Source: Enterobacter sp. C2 (lineage in GTDB: Bacteria > Pseudomonadota > Gammaproteobacteria > Enterobacterales > Enterobacteriaceae). Taken from it: a stretch of DNA of 64,000 bases. The position numbers were made by a program, and so were the translations under genes. Of this stretch, positions 10,322 through 19,435 are shown one piece after another; position 1 is the first letter of the stretch; each line of letters opens with the position of its first letter. The notes under the pieces are model-generated. The model worked only from the letters and a program-made list of their open reading frames with translations, was not told the origin of the DNA and did not search any database. The DNA lies in contig NZ_CP082269.1 of NCBI RefSeq assembly GCF_019880405.1, forward strand, positions 2,418,001-2,482,000. Direction: 5' to 3'.

Positions 10322-10882
10322 ATGGTCACTATCAGCAAAACGCTAAAATGGGCTTTGTGGAGTTCACTGATGTTTTATGGCGCAGCCTCGCACGCCAGCG
10401 AGCTATTTACCCTGCAGTCGCCGGCGTTTGCCGATAACGGCCCGCTGGATAAAAAGTTTGCCGGTAACGCCAAGGATAACCCTAACTGCACCGGTGAAAA
10501 TCAGTCTCCGGTATTAATTTGGAATAATCCCCCGGCAGAGACTAAAAGCTTTGCCCTGATAGTTCACGATCCAGAGGGGGCAAAAGGTCTCGGCGTGACG
10601 CATCTTGTGGCGTACAATATCTCTCCATCCGCCACCGGTTTTCCTGCTAACGCCCTGCGCGATGGCAAAGAGTTTACCGGCGGCAAAAATAGCCCCGGCA
10701 CCGATCGCTGGTTTGGCCCCTGCCCGCCGCCCGGCAGCGGCGCGCATCACTATACCTTTACGCTTATCGCCACCAGCCAGGCACCGGATCTTCCCGCTGG
10801 CCTGACCCGCGAAGCGCTGTTCGAGAAGCTGAAAGGTAAAGCCCTGGCCGCCACCGGCCTGATTGGCCGCTTCGGGCAGTAG
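10322..10882 (+). CDS. Secreted YbhB/YbcL-type PEBP-family protein
   Basis: This 186-residue protein belongs to the phosphatidylethanolamine-binding (Raf kinase inhibitor-like) family. An N-terminal signal peptide ends near ASHA-S (about residue 26), so the mature protein should be periplasmic like YbcL. Family motifs are visible: the ligand-pocket DPEG with its following GLGVTHLVAYNI, and the second conserved block PGTDRWFGPCPPPGSGAHHY. The molecular role of bacterial family members is poorly known. It lies 18 bp upstream of ychN and is probably co-transcribed with it; this gene is not part of the corresponding E. coli locus. Confidence 0.86.
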   Translation: MVTISKTLKWALWSSLMFYGAASHASELFTLQSPAFADNGPLDKKFAGNAKDNPNCTGENQSPVLIWNNPPAETKSFALIVHDPEGAKGLGVTHLVAYNISPSATGFPANALRDGKEFTGGKNSPGTDRWFGPCPPPGSGAHHYTFTLIATSQAPDLPAGLTREALFEKLKGKALAATGLIGRFGQ

Positions 10883-10900
10883 TTTTTATAAGGAAGAAAA

Positions 10901-11254
10901 ATGCAAAAGATTGTGATTGTCGCCAACGGCGCGGCCTACGGCAGTGAGTCCCTGTTTAACAGCCTGCGTCTGGCCATTGCCCTGCGCGAGCAGGCCGAGG
11001 AGCTGGATCTGCGTCTGTTTCTGATGTCCGATGCGGTCACCGCCGGGCTGCGCGGTCAGAAGCCTGCCGAGGGCTACAATATTCAGCAGATGCTGGAGAT
11101 CCTGACGGTGCAGAACGTGGCGGTGAAGCTGTGTAAAACCTGTACCGACGGGCGCGGCATCACCGAGCTGCCGCTTATTGACGGTGTTGAAATTGGTACG
11201 CTCGTCGAGCTGGCTCAGTGGACGCTGGCGGCGGATAAAGTATTAACTTTTTAA
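10901..11254 (+). CDS. ychN: DsrE/F-like sulfur-relay family protein YchN
   Basis: YchN is a small cytoplasmic protein of the DsrE/DsrF fold that forms hexamers; its physiological substrate is unknown, though the family is linked to sulfur transfer. The 117-residue sequence is nearly identical to E. coli YchN. The conserved cysteines are in [13 protein letters not shown] (about residues 77-80), the presumed reactive site. A good Shine-Dalgarno (AAGGAAG) precedes the ATG. It is downstream of the PEBP-family gene with an 18-bp gap. Confidence 0.95.
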   Translation: MQKIVIVANGAAYGSESLFNSLRLAIALREQAEELDLRLFLMSDAVTAGLRGQKPAEGYNIQQMLEILTVQNVAVKLCKTCTDGRGITELPLIDGVEIGTLVELAQWTLAADKVLTF

Positions 11255-11301
11255 TAATAACTCGCCTAAAATATATTTTTCTTATAGTTCCTCGCTGGAC
11301 A

Positions 11302-11329
11302 TCAAGTTTACCTGCTGTGTTGCCGATAG
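11302..11329 (+). promoter_or_regulatory. Sigma-28 (FliA) type promoter of the chemoreceptor gene
   Basis: TCAAGTTT and GCCGATAG match the FliA elements TAAAGTTT and GCCGATAA, separated by 12 bp instead of the usual 11. Position and the chemotaxis function of the downstream gene support it. The -10 element sits in the centre of a perfect inverted repeat (11309-11352). Confidence 0.7.
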
Positions 11330-11352
11330 GCTTTTAAACAACACAGCAGGTA
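11309..11352. repeat. 14-bp perfect inverted repeat around the chemoreceptor -10 element
   Basis: TACCTGCTGTGTTG (11309-11322) and its exact reverse complement (11339-11352) are separated by 16 bp. The right arm includes the likely ribosome-binding bases AGCAGG, about ten bases before the ATG. The left arm fills the promoter spacer, so with the predicted transcription start the mRNA would hold only the right arm. This favours a protein-binding operator, or an RNA hairpin only in longer transcripts. Confidence 0.75.
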
Positions 11353-11360
11353 TAACAACT

Positions 11361-13145
11361 ATGTTCAAGACAATTCGCGCACGCATTACCGCAGCCACCG
11401 CAGGCTGTCTGGCTGTCGCTTTACTGATCAACACCGTGATCAACTACCAGGTAACACGCCAGGATAACCAGCAGTCCCAGCGGGATATCCTCTCCAGCAC
11501 CAGCATCAGCCACAGCGGCGCGATTGCCGACTGGGTAAACAGCAAGATGACGATGATCGCCTCGTTGCAAAGCGCTGCGCTGACGGCGGATCCGGTTCCC
11601 AGCTTCGCCCAGATCGCCCAGGCGGGCGGATTTATCAACGTCTATGCTGGCTATGCCAGCAAAACGGCGAAGTTCTCAGATTCCAACGGCATTCCGGCCG
11701 ACTACGATCCCACTATTCGACCCTGGTATCAGCAGGCGGCGAAAGCCGATGCGCCGATCGTTACCGCCCCCTATGTTGATGCCGCCTCCGGCAAGCTGGT
11801 GGTGACCTTCGCCGTTCCGGTGAAAGAGAACGGCACGCTGACTGCGGTGGTGGCAGGCGACGTGGCCATGGACAGCGTGGTCGCTAACGTGCGCACCATT
11901 CAGCCGACGCCGCAGAGCAGCGGCCTGCTGATCAACAGCGACGGAACGGTGATTGCCGCCAGCAATGCCGATTTGACCCTGAAGCCGTTCGGCGAGGCTA
12001 TCCACAAGGCTGACTTTAGTGAACTGCAGGCGGGTAGCCCGGTAAACGGCGAGTTTGACGGGGCGGAGAAGGCGCTGATGGCGAAACCGGTTAAGGGTAC
12101 CAGCTGGCTGCTGGTCGTTGCCCTCGACACCAACGATGCCACCAGCGGCATGCGTGCCCTGCTGAAGGCGTCGGCCCTGTCGCTGATCGTGCTGGTGCTG
12201 ATTGGTGTAGCGGTGATGCTGCTGCTGGTAACAACGATGCTGAAACGCCTGGTGGCGATCCGCGATGCGATGCTGGCCATCGGCGACGGCACGGACGATC
12301 TCTCCCAGCGCCTGCCGGAGAGCGGTAATGATGAGGTGGCGCAGATTGCCCACGCCTTTAACATCTTCAGCGATAAGCTGGCGGTGGTGATGGTGAAACT
12401 GCGCGACTCCAGCACCTCAGTACAGCATGCGGCGCAGGAGATTGCCGCCGGTAACCAGGATCTCTCCGGTCGTACCGAGCAGGCGGCCTCCAGCCTGCGG
12501 GAAACCGCCAGCGCCGTAGAGCAGATCACCGCCTCGGTGGCCCAGTCAACCGACTCCGCAGCCCAGGCGAACAGCCAGGCGCATACCGCCTCTGAAGCGG
12601 CATCCCGCGGCGGCAGCGTGGTGTCGCAGGCGATCACGACCATGCAGGCCATTGAAGAGGCCTCGGCCAAAATCGGCGATATCACCAGCGTGATTGACGG
12701 GATTGCCTTCCAGACCAACATTCTGGCGCTCAACGCCGCCGTAGAGGCCGCCCGTGCCGGTGAGCAGGGTCGTGGCTTTGCGGTAGTCGCGGGCGAGGTG
12801 CGCACCCTGGCCAGCCGCAGCGCCCAGGCGGCGAAAGAGATCAAAACCCTGATCGAGTCGACGACGGAGAGCGTCGCCACCGGCTCGCGCTATGTCCGCC
12901 TGGCGGGTGAGAGCATGACCGATATTGTCTCCAGCATCGACAGCGTGTCGGTTATTATGCGCGAGATCACCGTCGCCACCAGCGAGCAGATGAAAGGTAT
13001 CCAGGAGATCAACCACGCGGTAATCGACCTCGATCGCATGGTGCAGCAGAACGCCGAACTGGTGGTGCAGTCTGCCGCTGCCGCCGGGGCGCTTCAGTCG
13101 CAGGCGGGAGAGCTGGCGGAAACCGCAGGCCATTTCCGCATTTAG
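11361..13145 (+). CDS. Methyl-accepting chemotaxis protein with a Cache-type sensor
   Basis: This 594-residue transmembrane chemoreceptor would sense a periplasmic ligand and control CheA. Layout: membrane segment at about 8-30, periplasmic double-Cache-like domain at about 35-265 ([12 protein letters not shown] and [11 protein letters not shown] are typical), second membrane segment at about 272-297, HAMP, then the signalling coiled coil with the highly conserved hairpin tip [20 protein letters not shown] followed by [20 protein letters not shown]. It ends in ETAGHFRI and lacks the C-terminal NWETF-type pentapeptide that tethers CheR, so it probably relies on other receptors for efficient methylation. 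The ligand cannot be inferred. Confidence 0.93.
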   Translation: MFKTIRARITAATAGCLAVALLINTVINYQVTRQDNQQSQRDILSSTSISHSGAIADWVNSKMTMIASLQSAALTADPVPSFAQIAQAGGFINVYAGYASKTAKFSDSNGIPADYDPTIRPWYQQAAKADAPIVTAPYVDAASGKLVVTFAVPVKENGTLTAVVAGDVAMDSVVANVRTIQPTPQSSGLLINSDGTVIAASNADLTLKPFGEAIHKADFSELQAGSPVNGEFDGAEKALMAKPVKGTSWLLVVALDTNDATSGMRALLKASALSLIVLVLIGVAVMLLLVTTMLKRLVAIRDAMLAIGDGTDDLSQRLPESGNDEVAQIAHAFNIFSDKLAVVMVKLRDSSTSVQHAAQEIAAGNQDLSGRTEQAASSLRETASAVEQITASVAQSTDSAAQANSQAHTASEAASRGGSVVSQAITTMQAIEEASAKIGDITSVIDGIAFQTNILALNAAVEAARAGEQGRGFAVVAGEVRTLASRSAQAAKEIKTLIESTTESVATGSRYVRLAGESMTDIVSSIDSVSVIMREITVATSEQMKGIQEINHAVIDLDRMVQQNAELVVQSAAAAGALQSQAGELAETAGHFRI

Positions 13146-13163
13146 CGCTCTATCTGTCGCTTT

Positions 13164-13859
13164 TCAGGCAAAACCGGGCTGCAGTAGCGGGCCCGGTTCT
13201 TCGCCGCCCAGCAGTCCTCTCACCTTCCCAACCAGATCGTTCAGGCAGTCGTCATGCATGCCGAGCTTGATCAGCTCCTGCTCCAGCGAGAAGAGATACT
13301 GCGCGTTGGTACCCAGCGGGCCGCTGGCCGCCGCGATCAGCGGGGCGATCACCTGGGCGCGAGTATCTGACTCGTAGAGCGCATGGCGCGGATCCATAAT
13401 AAACACCAGGGCGTTTACCGTGCGGCCATCGTCCAGAGCGAGCTTGCACCAGGTCGGCAGATAGCAGCCGGTGATCATCTCCCGTTTCCACAGCAGGGTC
13501 AGCTCTTGTTCAAGAGTTTCGTCAGGCAGGCGGTAGGCGACGCCGGTGGTGCGTCCGCCCTCTTTTAGGGCAAGCATTCGCCCAGGCTGGCAGGCCGTGC
13601 CGCGACCGGCGGTGAGACGCAGGCAGAAGGCACGATGCCAGCCCACCAGCGTGCCGGTACAGGATTCGTTAAACTCCAGCGCCGGGTTCCACATCAGCGA
13701 TCCGTAGCCAAAGATCCATACCGGGCCATCGTCGGGCCGGCAGGCAAGCGTAGCCGCCAGCGACGCCGCGCGCTGTTCAGCGGACCAGAGCAGCGCCGCC
13801 TCAATATCACCAAAGGCGGTTTTGCAGTCCGCCTGTATTAAAAAGTCGCGTGTTAACAC
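13164..13859 (-). CDS. chaC: Glutathione-specific gamma-glutamylcyclotransferase ChaC
   Basis: ChaC-family enzymes cleave glutathione to 5-oxoproline and Cys-Gly in the cytoplasm. The 231-residue protein carries the substrate-binding motif WIFGYGSLMWNP near residues 48-59 and the conserved acidic region with its catalytic Glu in the middle of the protein. It matches E. coli ChaC in length and nearly throughout in sequence. It lies downstream of chaB on the same strand, with a gap of about 200 bp, and convergent to the chemoreceptor gene. Confidence 0.94.
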   Translation of the reverse strand: MLTRDFLIQADCKTAFGDIEAALLWSAEQRAASLAATLACRPDDGPVWIFGYGSLMWNPALEFNESCTGTLVGWHRAFCLRLTAGRGTACQPGRMLALKEGGRTTGVAYRLPDETLEQELTLLWKREMITGCYLPTWCKLALDDGRTVNALVFIMDPRHALYESDTRAQVIAPLIAAASGPLGTNAQYLFSLEQELIKLGMHDDCLNDLVGKVRGLLGGEEPGPLLQPGFA

Positions 13860-14055
13860 CTTCTACCTCCACCACTGCGTGCTTCCATGCGACCGTTATC
13901 TTGTCTTCCGTGCATTTAGCTGCTGAATAAAAGCGCAGCCTGTGGAGACGATATGCAATTCGCGGGCCGCTTGCAAGCGCGCAGCGCGCCCTGCCGCACG
14001 AAAGCGGCAACGCAAAAAAAGGGCTTTTAGCGTTAACGACAGCTATTTCAGCGGC

Positions 14056-14286
14056 TTATTTCTTTTTGTGCCATTTATCGTCGTCGCCCTTCTCATACTC
14101 ATGCTTCACCGCCGCCCAGGCCACCTTATGCGCGGTCTCTTCCCGGCTATCATCTCCGCGCCGGTCGTCTTTATCTTTGTACTGATCCCAGGCGCTGTTG
14201 AATGCCTCTTTATAGATATCCTGAGCGTGAGCAGGCAGGACGTTTTTGACGTTGTCTGGCAGATCGCCTTTCGCTTTGTAGGGCAT
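14056..14286 (-). CDS. chaB: ChaB family protein, putative cation transport regulator
   Basis: This is a small (76-residue), highly charged cytoplasmic protein of the ChaB family, proposed to influence the ChaA antiporter, though evidence for that role is limited. It begins MPYKAKGDLPDNVKNVLPAH and contains the family core AWAAVKHEYEKGDD. The Lys-rich tail ends KWHKKK. A Shine-Dalgarno AGGAGAGG is 6-8 bases before the ATG. It is divergent from chaA, as in E. coli. Confidence 0.94.
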   Translation of the reverse strand: MPYKAKGDLPDNVKNVLPAHAQDIYKEAFNSAWDQYKDKDDRRGDDSREETAHKVAWAAVKHEYEKGDDDKWHKKK

Positions 14287-14564
14287 GTGACCTCTCCTTT
14301 TGGTTACTAAACCTTAAGTGTGGATGACAATGCCGCGCCTCGCCACCCATAAGGCAAATCTGAGAATTCCATATCGTAATAATATGTTTATTAAAACAAT
14401 TTCCAACAAATCACTGCAATCTGACCGTCATACACTAAAAAAAGGCCAATGCCGTAAAAAAAAGTAAACATTGACCTAAACTTACCCCCGTTCTGCTATT
14501 TTAATGGCCTGAAAAAATCTTAACTATACTCATCAGCAGCAACAGCACACTACGGAGAGCCACG

Positions 14565-15665
14565 ATGATAGCGACGCATGAGGCGGTTAAAACCCGCCAT
14601 AAGGAGACCACGCTCATTTTCCCGATCCTGGCGCTGGCAGTGCTTTTTTTCTGGGGAACTACCCAGTCACTGCCAGCCGTCATCGGTATCAACCTGCTCG
14701 CGTTAGTGGGCATTCTCAGCAGCGCCTTTAGCGTTGTCCGCCATGCGGACGTTTTAGCACACCGACTCGGGGAGCCCTTCGGCTCGCTGATTTTAAGCCT
14801 TTCCGTGGTTATTCTTGAAGTTAGCCTGATTTCAGCCCTGATGGCCACCGGCGACGCTGCGCCGACGCTGATGCGCGACACGCTCTACTCCATCATCATG
14901 ATTGTTACCGGGGGTCTGGTAGGCTTCTCGCTGCTGCTGGGCGGGCAGAAGTTTGCCACTCAGTACATGAATCTGTTCGGTATCAAACAGTATTTGATCG
15001 CCCTCTTCCCGCTGGCGGTGATTGTGCTGGTCTTCCCGATGGCGCTGCCGGGGGCTAACTTCACCACCGGCCAGGCACTGCTGGTTGCGCTGATCTCAGC
15101 GGCCATGTACGGCGTCTTCCTGCTGATCCAGACCAAAACCCACCAGAGCCTGTTTGTCTATGAGCATGAGGATGAAGGTGACGACAGCGATCCGCACCAC
15201 GGTAAGCCGTCGGCGCACAGCAGCCTCTGGCATGCGGTGTGGCTGATTATCCATCTGGTGGCGGTGATTGCAGTTACGAAGATGAACGCCAATCCGCTGG
15301 AGACGCTGCTAACGGAGATGAACGCGCCGGTGGCCTTTACCGGCTTCCTGGTCGCGCTGCTGATCCTCTCTCCAGAAGGTCTGGGGGCGCTGCGGGCAGT
15401 GCTCAATAACCAGGTTCAGCGCGCAATGAACCTCTTCTTTGGCTCGGTGCTGGCGACCATCTCTCTGACGGTGCCGGTGGTAACGCTGATTGCCTGGGTC
15501 ACCGGCAACGACCTGGTGTTTGCCCTTGGTGGGCCAGAGATGATTGTGATGCTGGCCTCGCTGCTGCTGTGCCAGATCTCGTTCTCTACCGGGCGCACCA
15601 ACGTCCTGAACGGCGCGGCGCACCTGGCCCTGTTTGTTGCCTATCTGATGACGATATTTGCCTGA
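14565..15665 (+). CDS. chaA: Sodium-potassium/proton antiporter ChaA
   Basis: ChaA is an inner-membrane Ca2+/Na+/K+ : H+ antiporter of the CaCA superfamily, active at alkaline pH. The 366-residue protein has about eleven hydrophobic segments arranged as two halves around an acidic cytoplasmic loop (YEHEDEGDDSDPHHGKP, about 195-215). The repeat motifs typical of the family are in GSLILSLSVVILEVSLIS and in LILSPEGLGALRAVLNNQVQ. Length is identical to the E. coli protein. A strong bidirectional terminator follows. E. coli carries Ldr toxin/Rdl loci between chaA and kdsA; none is seen here. Confidence 0.96.
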   Translation: MIATHEAVKTRHKETTLIFPILALAVLFFWGTTQSLPAVIGINLLALVGILSSAFSVVRHADVLAHRLGEPFGSLILSLSVVILEVSLISALMATGDAAPTLMRDTLYSIIMIVTGGLVGFSLLLGGQKFATQYMNLFGIKQYLIALFPLAVIVLVFPMALPGANFTTGQALLVALISAAMYGVFLLIQTKTHQSLFVYEHEDEGDDSDPHHGKPSAHSSLWHAVWLIIHLVAVIAVTKMNANPLETLLTEMNAPVAFTGFLVALLILSPEGLGALRAVLNNQVQRAMNLFFGSVLATISLTVPVVTLIAWVTGNDLVFALGGPEMIVMLASLLLCQISFSTGRTNVLNGAAHLALFVAYLMTIFA

Positions 15666-15676
15666 TGTGATGGCCA

Positions 15677-15705
15677 TAAAAAAACCCGCCGAGGCGGGTT
15701 TTTTT
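15677..15705. terminator. Bidirectional terminator between chaA and kdsA
   Basis: A 7-bp stem ACCCGCC/GGCGGGT with a two-base loop is flanked by an A run on the left and a T run on the right, so it can end transcription from both convergent genes. Confidence 0.92.
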
Positions 15706-15706
15706 A

Positions 15707-16570
<864 letters not shown>

Positions 16571-16599
16571 TTATCAGGTTTGAATCGGAACTCATCGGA

Positions 16600-17409
16600 T
16601 TAATGCAGCGTAATCTGCCGATGCGAAATAGTATTTATCTGCGCGCGGATCATTTCGCTGATCGGATCTTCCGGACACTGCTCCACAAAATAGCTTAAAT
16701 CATGCAGCGCGACGTGATCGCAATCGAGCTGGGCGTAAATCAGCCCGCGATCGCGGATCTCATAGGGATCTTCCGGGTTAAACTGTAACAGCGCTTCGCT
16801 GGCTCGCAGCGCCAGCTCCATCTGCTGCTCTTCCATCAGCGCCGATTTCAGCGTGTCGAGCAGCTTGCGGATCACTTCGGCGTTATCCGCCTCGTCGAGA
16901 TCCTCGTTAAACAGCTCTGCCATCGGACTGATATTGCCCTTCAGCCACACTTCCAGCGTGTGCTCGTCCAGCGTGTCGCCGTTAAACGGATTGATCAGCC
17001 ACATCTCACCGTCCATCCACTCGGCGCGCAGGATCAGCTGCGTCGGGAAGATCACCGGCGACAGCGGAATATCCAGCTGCTCGGCTACCCACAGCAGGAT
17101 CGCACCCAAGGAGACGGCGCTGCCCTGGCGGTTTTTCAGCACGCTATCAAGCCACAGCGCATCCGACAGGCGATAGACGCCCTGCGAATCCTGAAAACCC
17201 CAGTCGCCATAAAAGAGGGCAAGCAGCTTCTCTAGTTGCCCTTCCTGCGGCTGCACCTCGCTAATCTCTTCGCGGGCCAGCGCAACCAGCTTCTCCAGCT
17301 CCTCACAGACATACTGCGACGGAAAGTCGTCGCGGATAAGTTGTGAAACGAGGATCATCCCGTCGCATAACGGTGCTTTATTAAATTCGAAATCGGCTAA
17401 CGACCTCAT
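16600..17409 (-). CDS. sirB1: SirB1 family protein (transglutaminase-like/TPR)
   Basis: SirB1 is a conserved cytoplasmic protein with an N-terminal transglutaminase-like region and C-terminal TPR-like helices; its biochemical function is not established (it was named for an effect on Salmonella invasion gene expression). At 269 residues it matches the usual length. Conserved features include YGDWGFQDSQGVYRLSDALWLD and LLQFNPEDPYEIRDRGLIYAQL. The ATG overlaps an upstream in-frame TAA (TAATG) that ends a 21-codon stretch in the place of sirB2. It lies 38 bp upstream of kdsA. Confidence 0.93.
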   Translation of the reverse strand: MRSLADFEFNKAPLCDGMILVSQLIRDDFPSQYVCEELEKLVALAREEISEVQPQEGQLEKLLALFYGDWGFQDSQGVYRLSDALWLDSVLKNRQGSAVSLGAILLWVAEQLDIPLSPVIFPTQLILRAEWMDGEMWLINPFNGDTLDEHTLEVWLKGNISPMAELFNEDLDEADNAEVIRKLLDTLKSALMEEQQMELALRASEALLQFNPEDPYEIRDRGLIYAQLDCDHVALHDLSYFVEQCPEDPISEMIRAQINTISHRQITLH

Positions 17410-17474
17410 TACTTACCCCAGTCACGGTATTCGACGTTGATGATAACGCCAAATGGCGCTTCAGTCAGCCTTGC
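17409..17474 (-). pseudogene. Possible 3' relic of sirB2
   Basis: sirB2 normally lies between prmC and sirB1 and encodes a membrane protein of about 130 residues. Here only 66 bp separate the two genes. On the minus strand this gap reads in the frame of the prmC stop as 21 codons, ARLTEAPFGVIINVEYRDWG plus K, ending in a TAA that overlaps the sirB1 ATG as TAATG. The LTE..FGVII portion resembles a loop-helix boundary of SirB2 as I recall it, but this is from memory. It may instead be a chance open stretch. Confidence 0.35.
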
Positions 17475-18317
17475 TTATGGATGCGATGGTCCTAACCTAC
17501 CCGCAGTCAGCCGCTCGTTGCCGCCGTAATCCCGCGTGGTTTCAACGTTCTGGTAGTGATTTTTAGCAAAAAGTGCCCGCACGGCGTCGCCCTGCTGCCA
17601 GCCATGCTCCAGCAGCAGCCAGCCGTCAGGCAGAAGAAACGCGCGTGCCTGCTCGATGATCCACGCCAGGTCCGCCAGCCCGCAATCGGCCGCCACCAGC
17701 GCGCTGCGCGGCTCAAAGCGCACGTCGCCCTCGGCAAGATGCGGATCCTGCTCGTCAATATAGGGCGGGTTGCTGACGATGGTGGCAAAGCGCTGGCCAG
17801 TAAGCGCGCTGAACCAGTGGCTCTGCCGCAGGGTCACGTTAGCGATGCCTAAGTGCTCCGCGTTACGCTGGGCAAGGGCCACGGCGTCGGGCATAAGATC
17901 CACGGCGGTGATGTGGCAGTCGGGACGCTCGCTGGCCAGCGCCAGCGCAATCGCGCCGGTGCCGGTACCTAAATCGAGGATATCGCACGGCGTAGCTGGC
18001 AGACGGGCGAGGGCCTGTTCAACCAGGCACTCGGTATCCGGACGGGGGATCAGCGTGGCCGGAGAGACAAACAGCGGCAGCGACCAGAACTCGCGGGTGC
18101 CCACCAAGTGGGCCACCGGCTCGCCGCGCTGGCGACGGGCCAGCAGCGCCTCAAGCTGCGCCTGCTCGGCGGGCAGCAGCGCGGTTTCGCCGAACGCCAG
18201 AATAAAGGTGCGCGCCCTGCCGGTCACAAACCCCAGCAGGATCTCCGCATCGCGGCGGGGGCTTTCGCTCGCCGCAAGCTGGCTTACCGCCTGGCGTAGC
18301 CAGTGCTGATAATCCAT
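17475..18317 (-). CDS. prmC: Peptide chain release factor N5-glutamine methyltransferase
   Basis: PrmC (HemK) methylates the glutamine of the GGQ motif in release factors RF1 and RF2 using S-adenosylmethionine, which raises the efficiency of termination. The 280-residue protein shows the SAM motif LDLGTGTGAIALALA at about 115-129 and the catalytic NPPY in VSNPPYIDEQ at about 183-192. It starts in TAATG, overlapping by one base the stop of prfA, which encodes its substrate. The last residues (GRLGPSHP) differ from the E. coli ending, consistent with a changed sequence at the 3' junction where sirB2 is missing. Confidence 0.96.
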   Translation of the reverse strand: MDYQHWLRQAVSQLAASESPRRDAEILLGFVTGRARTFILAFGETALLPAEQAQLEALLARRQRGEPVAHLVGTREFWSLPLFVSPATLIPRPDTECLVEQALARLPATPCDILDLGTGTGAIALALASERPDCHITAVDLMPDAVALAQRNAEHLGIANVTLRQSHWFSALTGQRFATIVSNPPYIDEQDPHLAEGDVRFEPRSALVAADCGLADLAWIIEQARAFLLPDGWLLLEHGWQQGDAVRALFAKNHYQNVETTRDYGGNERLTAGRLGPSHP

Positions 18318-19399
18318 TATTCCTGCTCGGCCAGCGCCGCCAGCTGATCGGCCTGGTACTCCTGCACGATAGGCTCAATCAGCATATCGAGCTTGCCTTC
18401 CATCACCTCGTCCAGACGGTAGAGCGTCAGGTTGATACGGTGATCGGTAACGCGCCCCTGCGGGAAGTTATAGGTTCGATTACGGTCGCTGCGATCGCCG
18501 CTGCCTAGCAGGTTGCGGCGGGTTGAGGCCTCTGCCTGCTGGCGTTTGGCGATCTCGGCGGCACGAATACGCGAGCCGAGCACCGCCAGCGCTTTGGCTT
18601 TGTTCTTGTGCTGAGAACGTTCGTCCTGGCACTCCACCACGATGCCGGTGGGCAGGTGGGTAATACGGATCGCCGAGTCGGTGGTGTTAACGTGCTGACC
18701 GCCCGCACCGGAAGAGCGGAAAGTATCGATACGCAGATCCGCCGGGTTGATGTCCGGCAGCTCCGCTTCCGGCAGCTCCGGCATCAGCGCCACGGTACAG
18801 GCGGAGGTGTGAATACGCCCCTGCGACTCGGTGGCCGGGACGCGCTGTACGCGGTGGCCGCCGGATTCAAACTTCAGGCGTCCGTAAACGCCCTCGCCGC
18901 TCACCTTGGCAATCACCTCTTTAAAGCCGCCATGCTCGCCTTCGTTGGCGCTCATGATCTCCACGCGCCAGCGGCGGGATTCGGCGTATCGGCTGTACAT
19001 GCGGAACAGATCCCCGGCAAAGAGCGCGGCTTCATCACCGCCGGTTCCGGCGCGGACCTCAAGGAAGGCGTTGCGTTCATCGTCGGGATCCTTCGGCAGC
19101 AGCAGAACCTGCAGGTGGGCTTCAAGCTCCTCACCCTTCTCTTTCAGCTCGCGCAGCTCTTCCTGCGCCATCTCGCGCATCTCGGGATCGTCGAGCATCA
19201 TCTGCGCGGTTTCTATATCTTCCTGAATCTGTCGCCAGTCAGTAAAGCAGCGCGAGACATCGCTTAATTGCGCATATTCACGCGACAGCGCACGAAAGCG
19301 GTCTTGATCTGCGATGGTTCCCGCGTCGCCGAGCAGCGCCTGAACTTCTTCATGGCGTTCGTGCAGGACTTCCAGTTTGGCAACAATAGAAGGCTTCAT
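18317..19399 (-). CDS. prfA: Peptide chain release factor 1
   Basis: RF1 recognises UAA and UAG in the ribosomal A site and triggers release of the finished peptide. The protein has 360 residues. The codon-recognition tripeptide PAT is in [12 protein letters not shown] (about 186-190), and the peptidyl-tRNA hydrolysis motif GGQ is in [15 protein letters not shown] (about 232-236), the site methylated by PrmC. It lies 36 bp downstream of hemA and overlaps prmC by one base, the standard hemA-prfA-prmC operon. Confidence 0.98.
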   Translation of the reverse strand: MKPSIVAKLEVLHERHEEVQALLGDAGTIADQDRFRALSREYAQLSDVSRCFTDWRQIQEDIETAQMMLDDPEMREMAQEELRELKEKGEELEAHLQVLLLPKDPDDERNAFLEVRAGTGGDEAALFAGDLFRMYSRYAESRRWRVEIMSANEGEHGGFKEVIAKVSGEGVYGRLKFESGGHRVQRVPATESQGRIHTSACTVALMPELPEAELPDINPADLRIDTFRSSGAGGQHVNTTDSAIRITHLPTGIVVECQDERSQHKNKAKALAVLGSRIRAAEIAKRQQAEASTRRNLLGSGDRSDRNRTYNFPQGRVTDHRINLTLYRLDEVMEGKLDMLIEPIVQEYQADQLAALAEQE

Positions 19400-19435
19400 A
19401 GGCGTAAATGCACCCTGTAATAAGAGGTTGTTGTG

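Noticed and set aside
11309-11352. Treating the chemoreceptor dyad as a simple ribosome-site hairpin
   Set aside because: If the FliA promoter is used, the left arm is upstream of the transcription start and cannot pair in the mRNA; an operator reading is at least as good.
11676-13133. Long antisense frames under the chemoreceptor gene
   Set aside because: The plus-strand protein has complete chemoreceptor architecture; the antisense frames have no motif.
13960-14050. Hairpins GCCGC-ACGAAA-GCGGC and GCGCGC stretches after chaB
   Set aside because: On the minus strand the T run precedes the stem, so it is not a chaB terminator; no other role is apparent.
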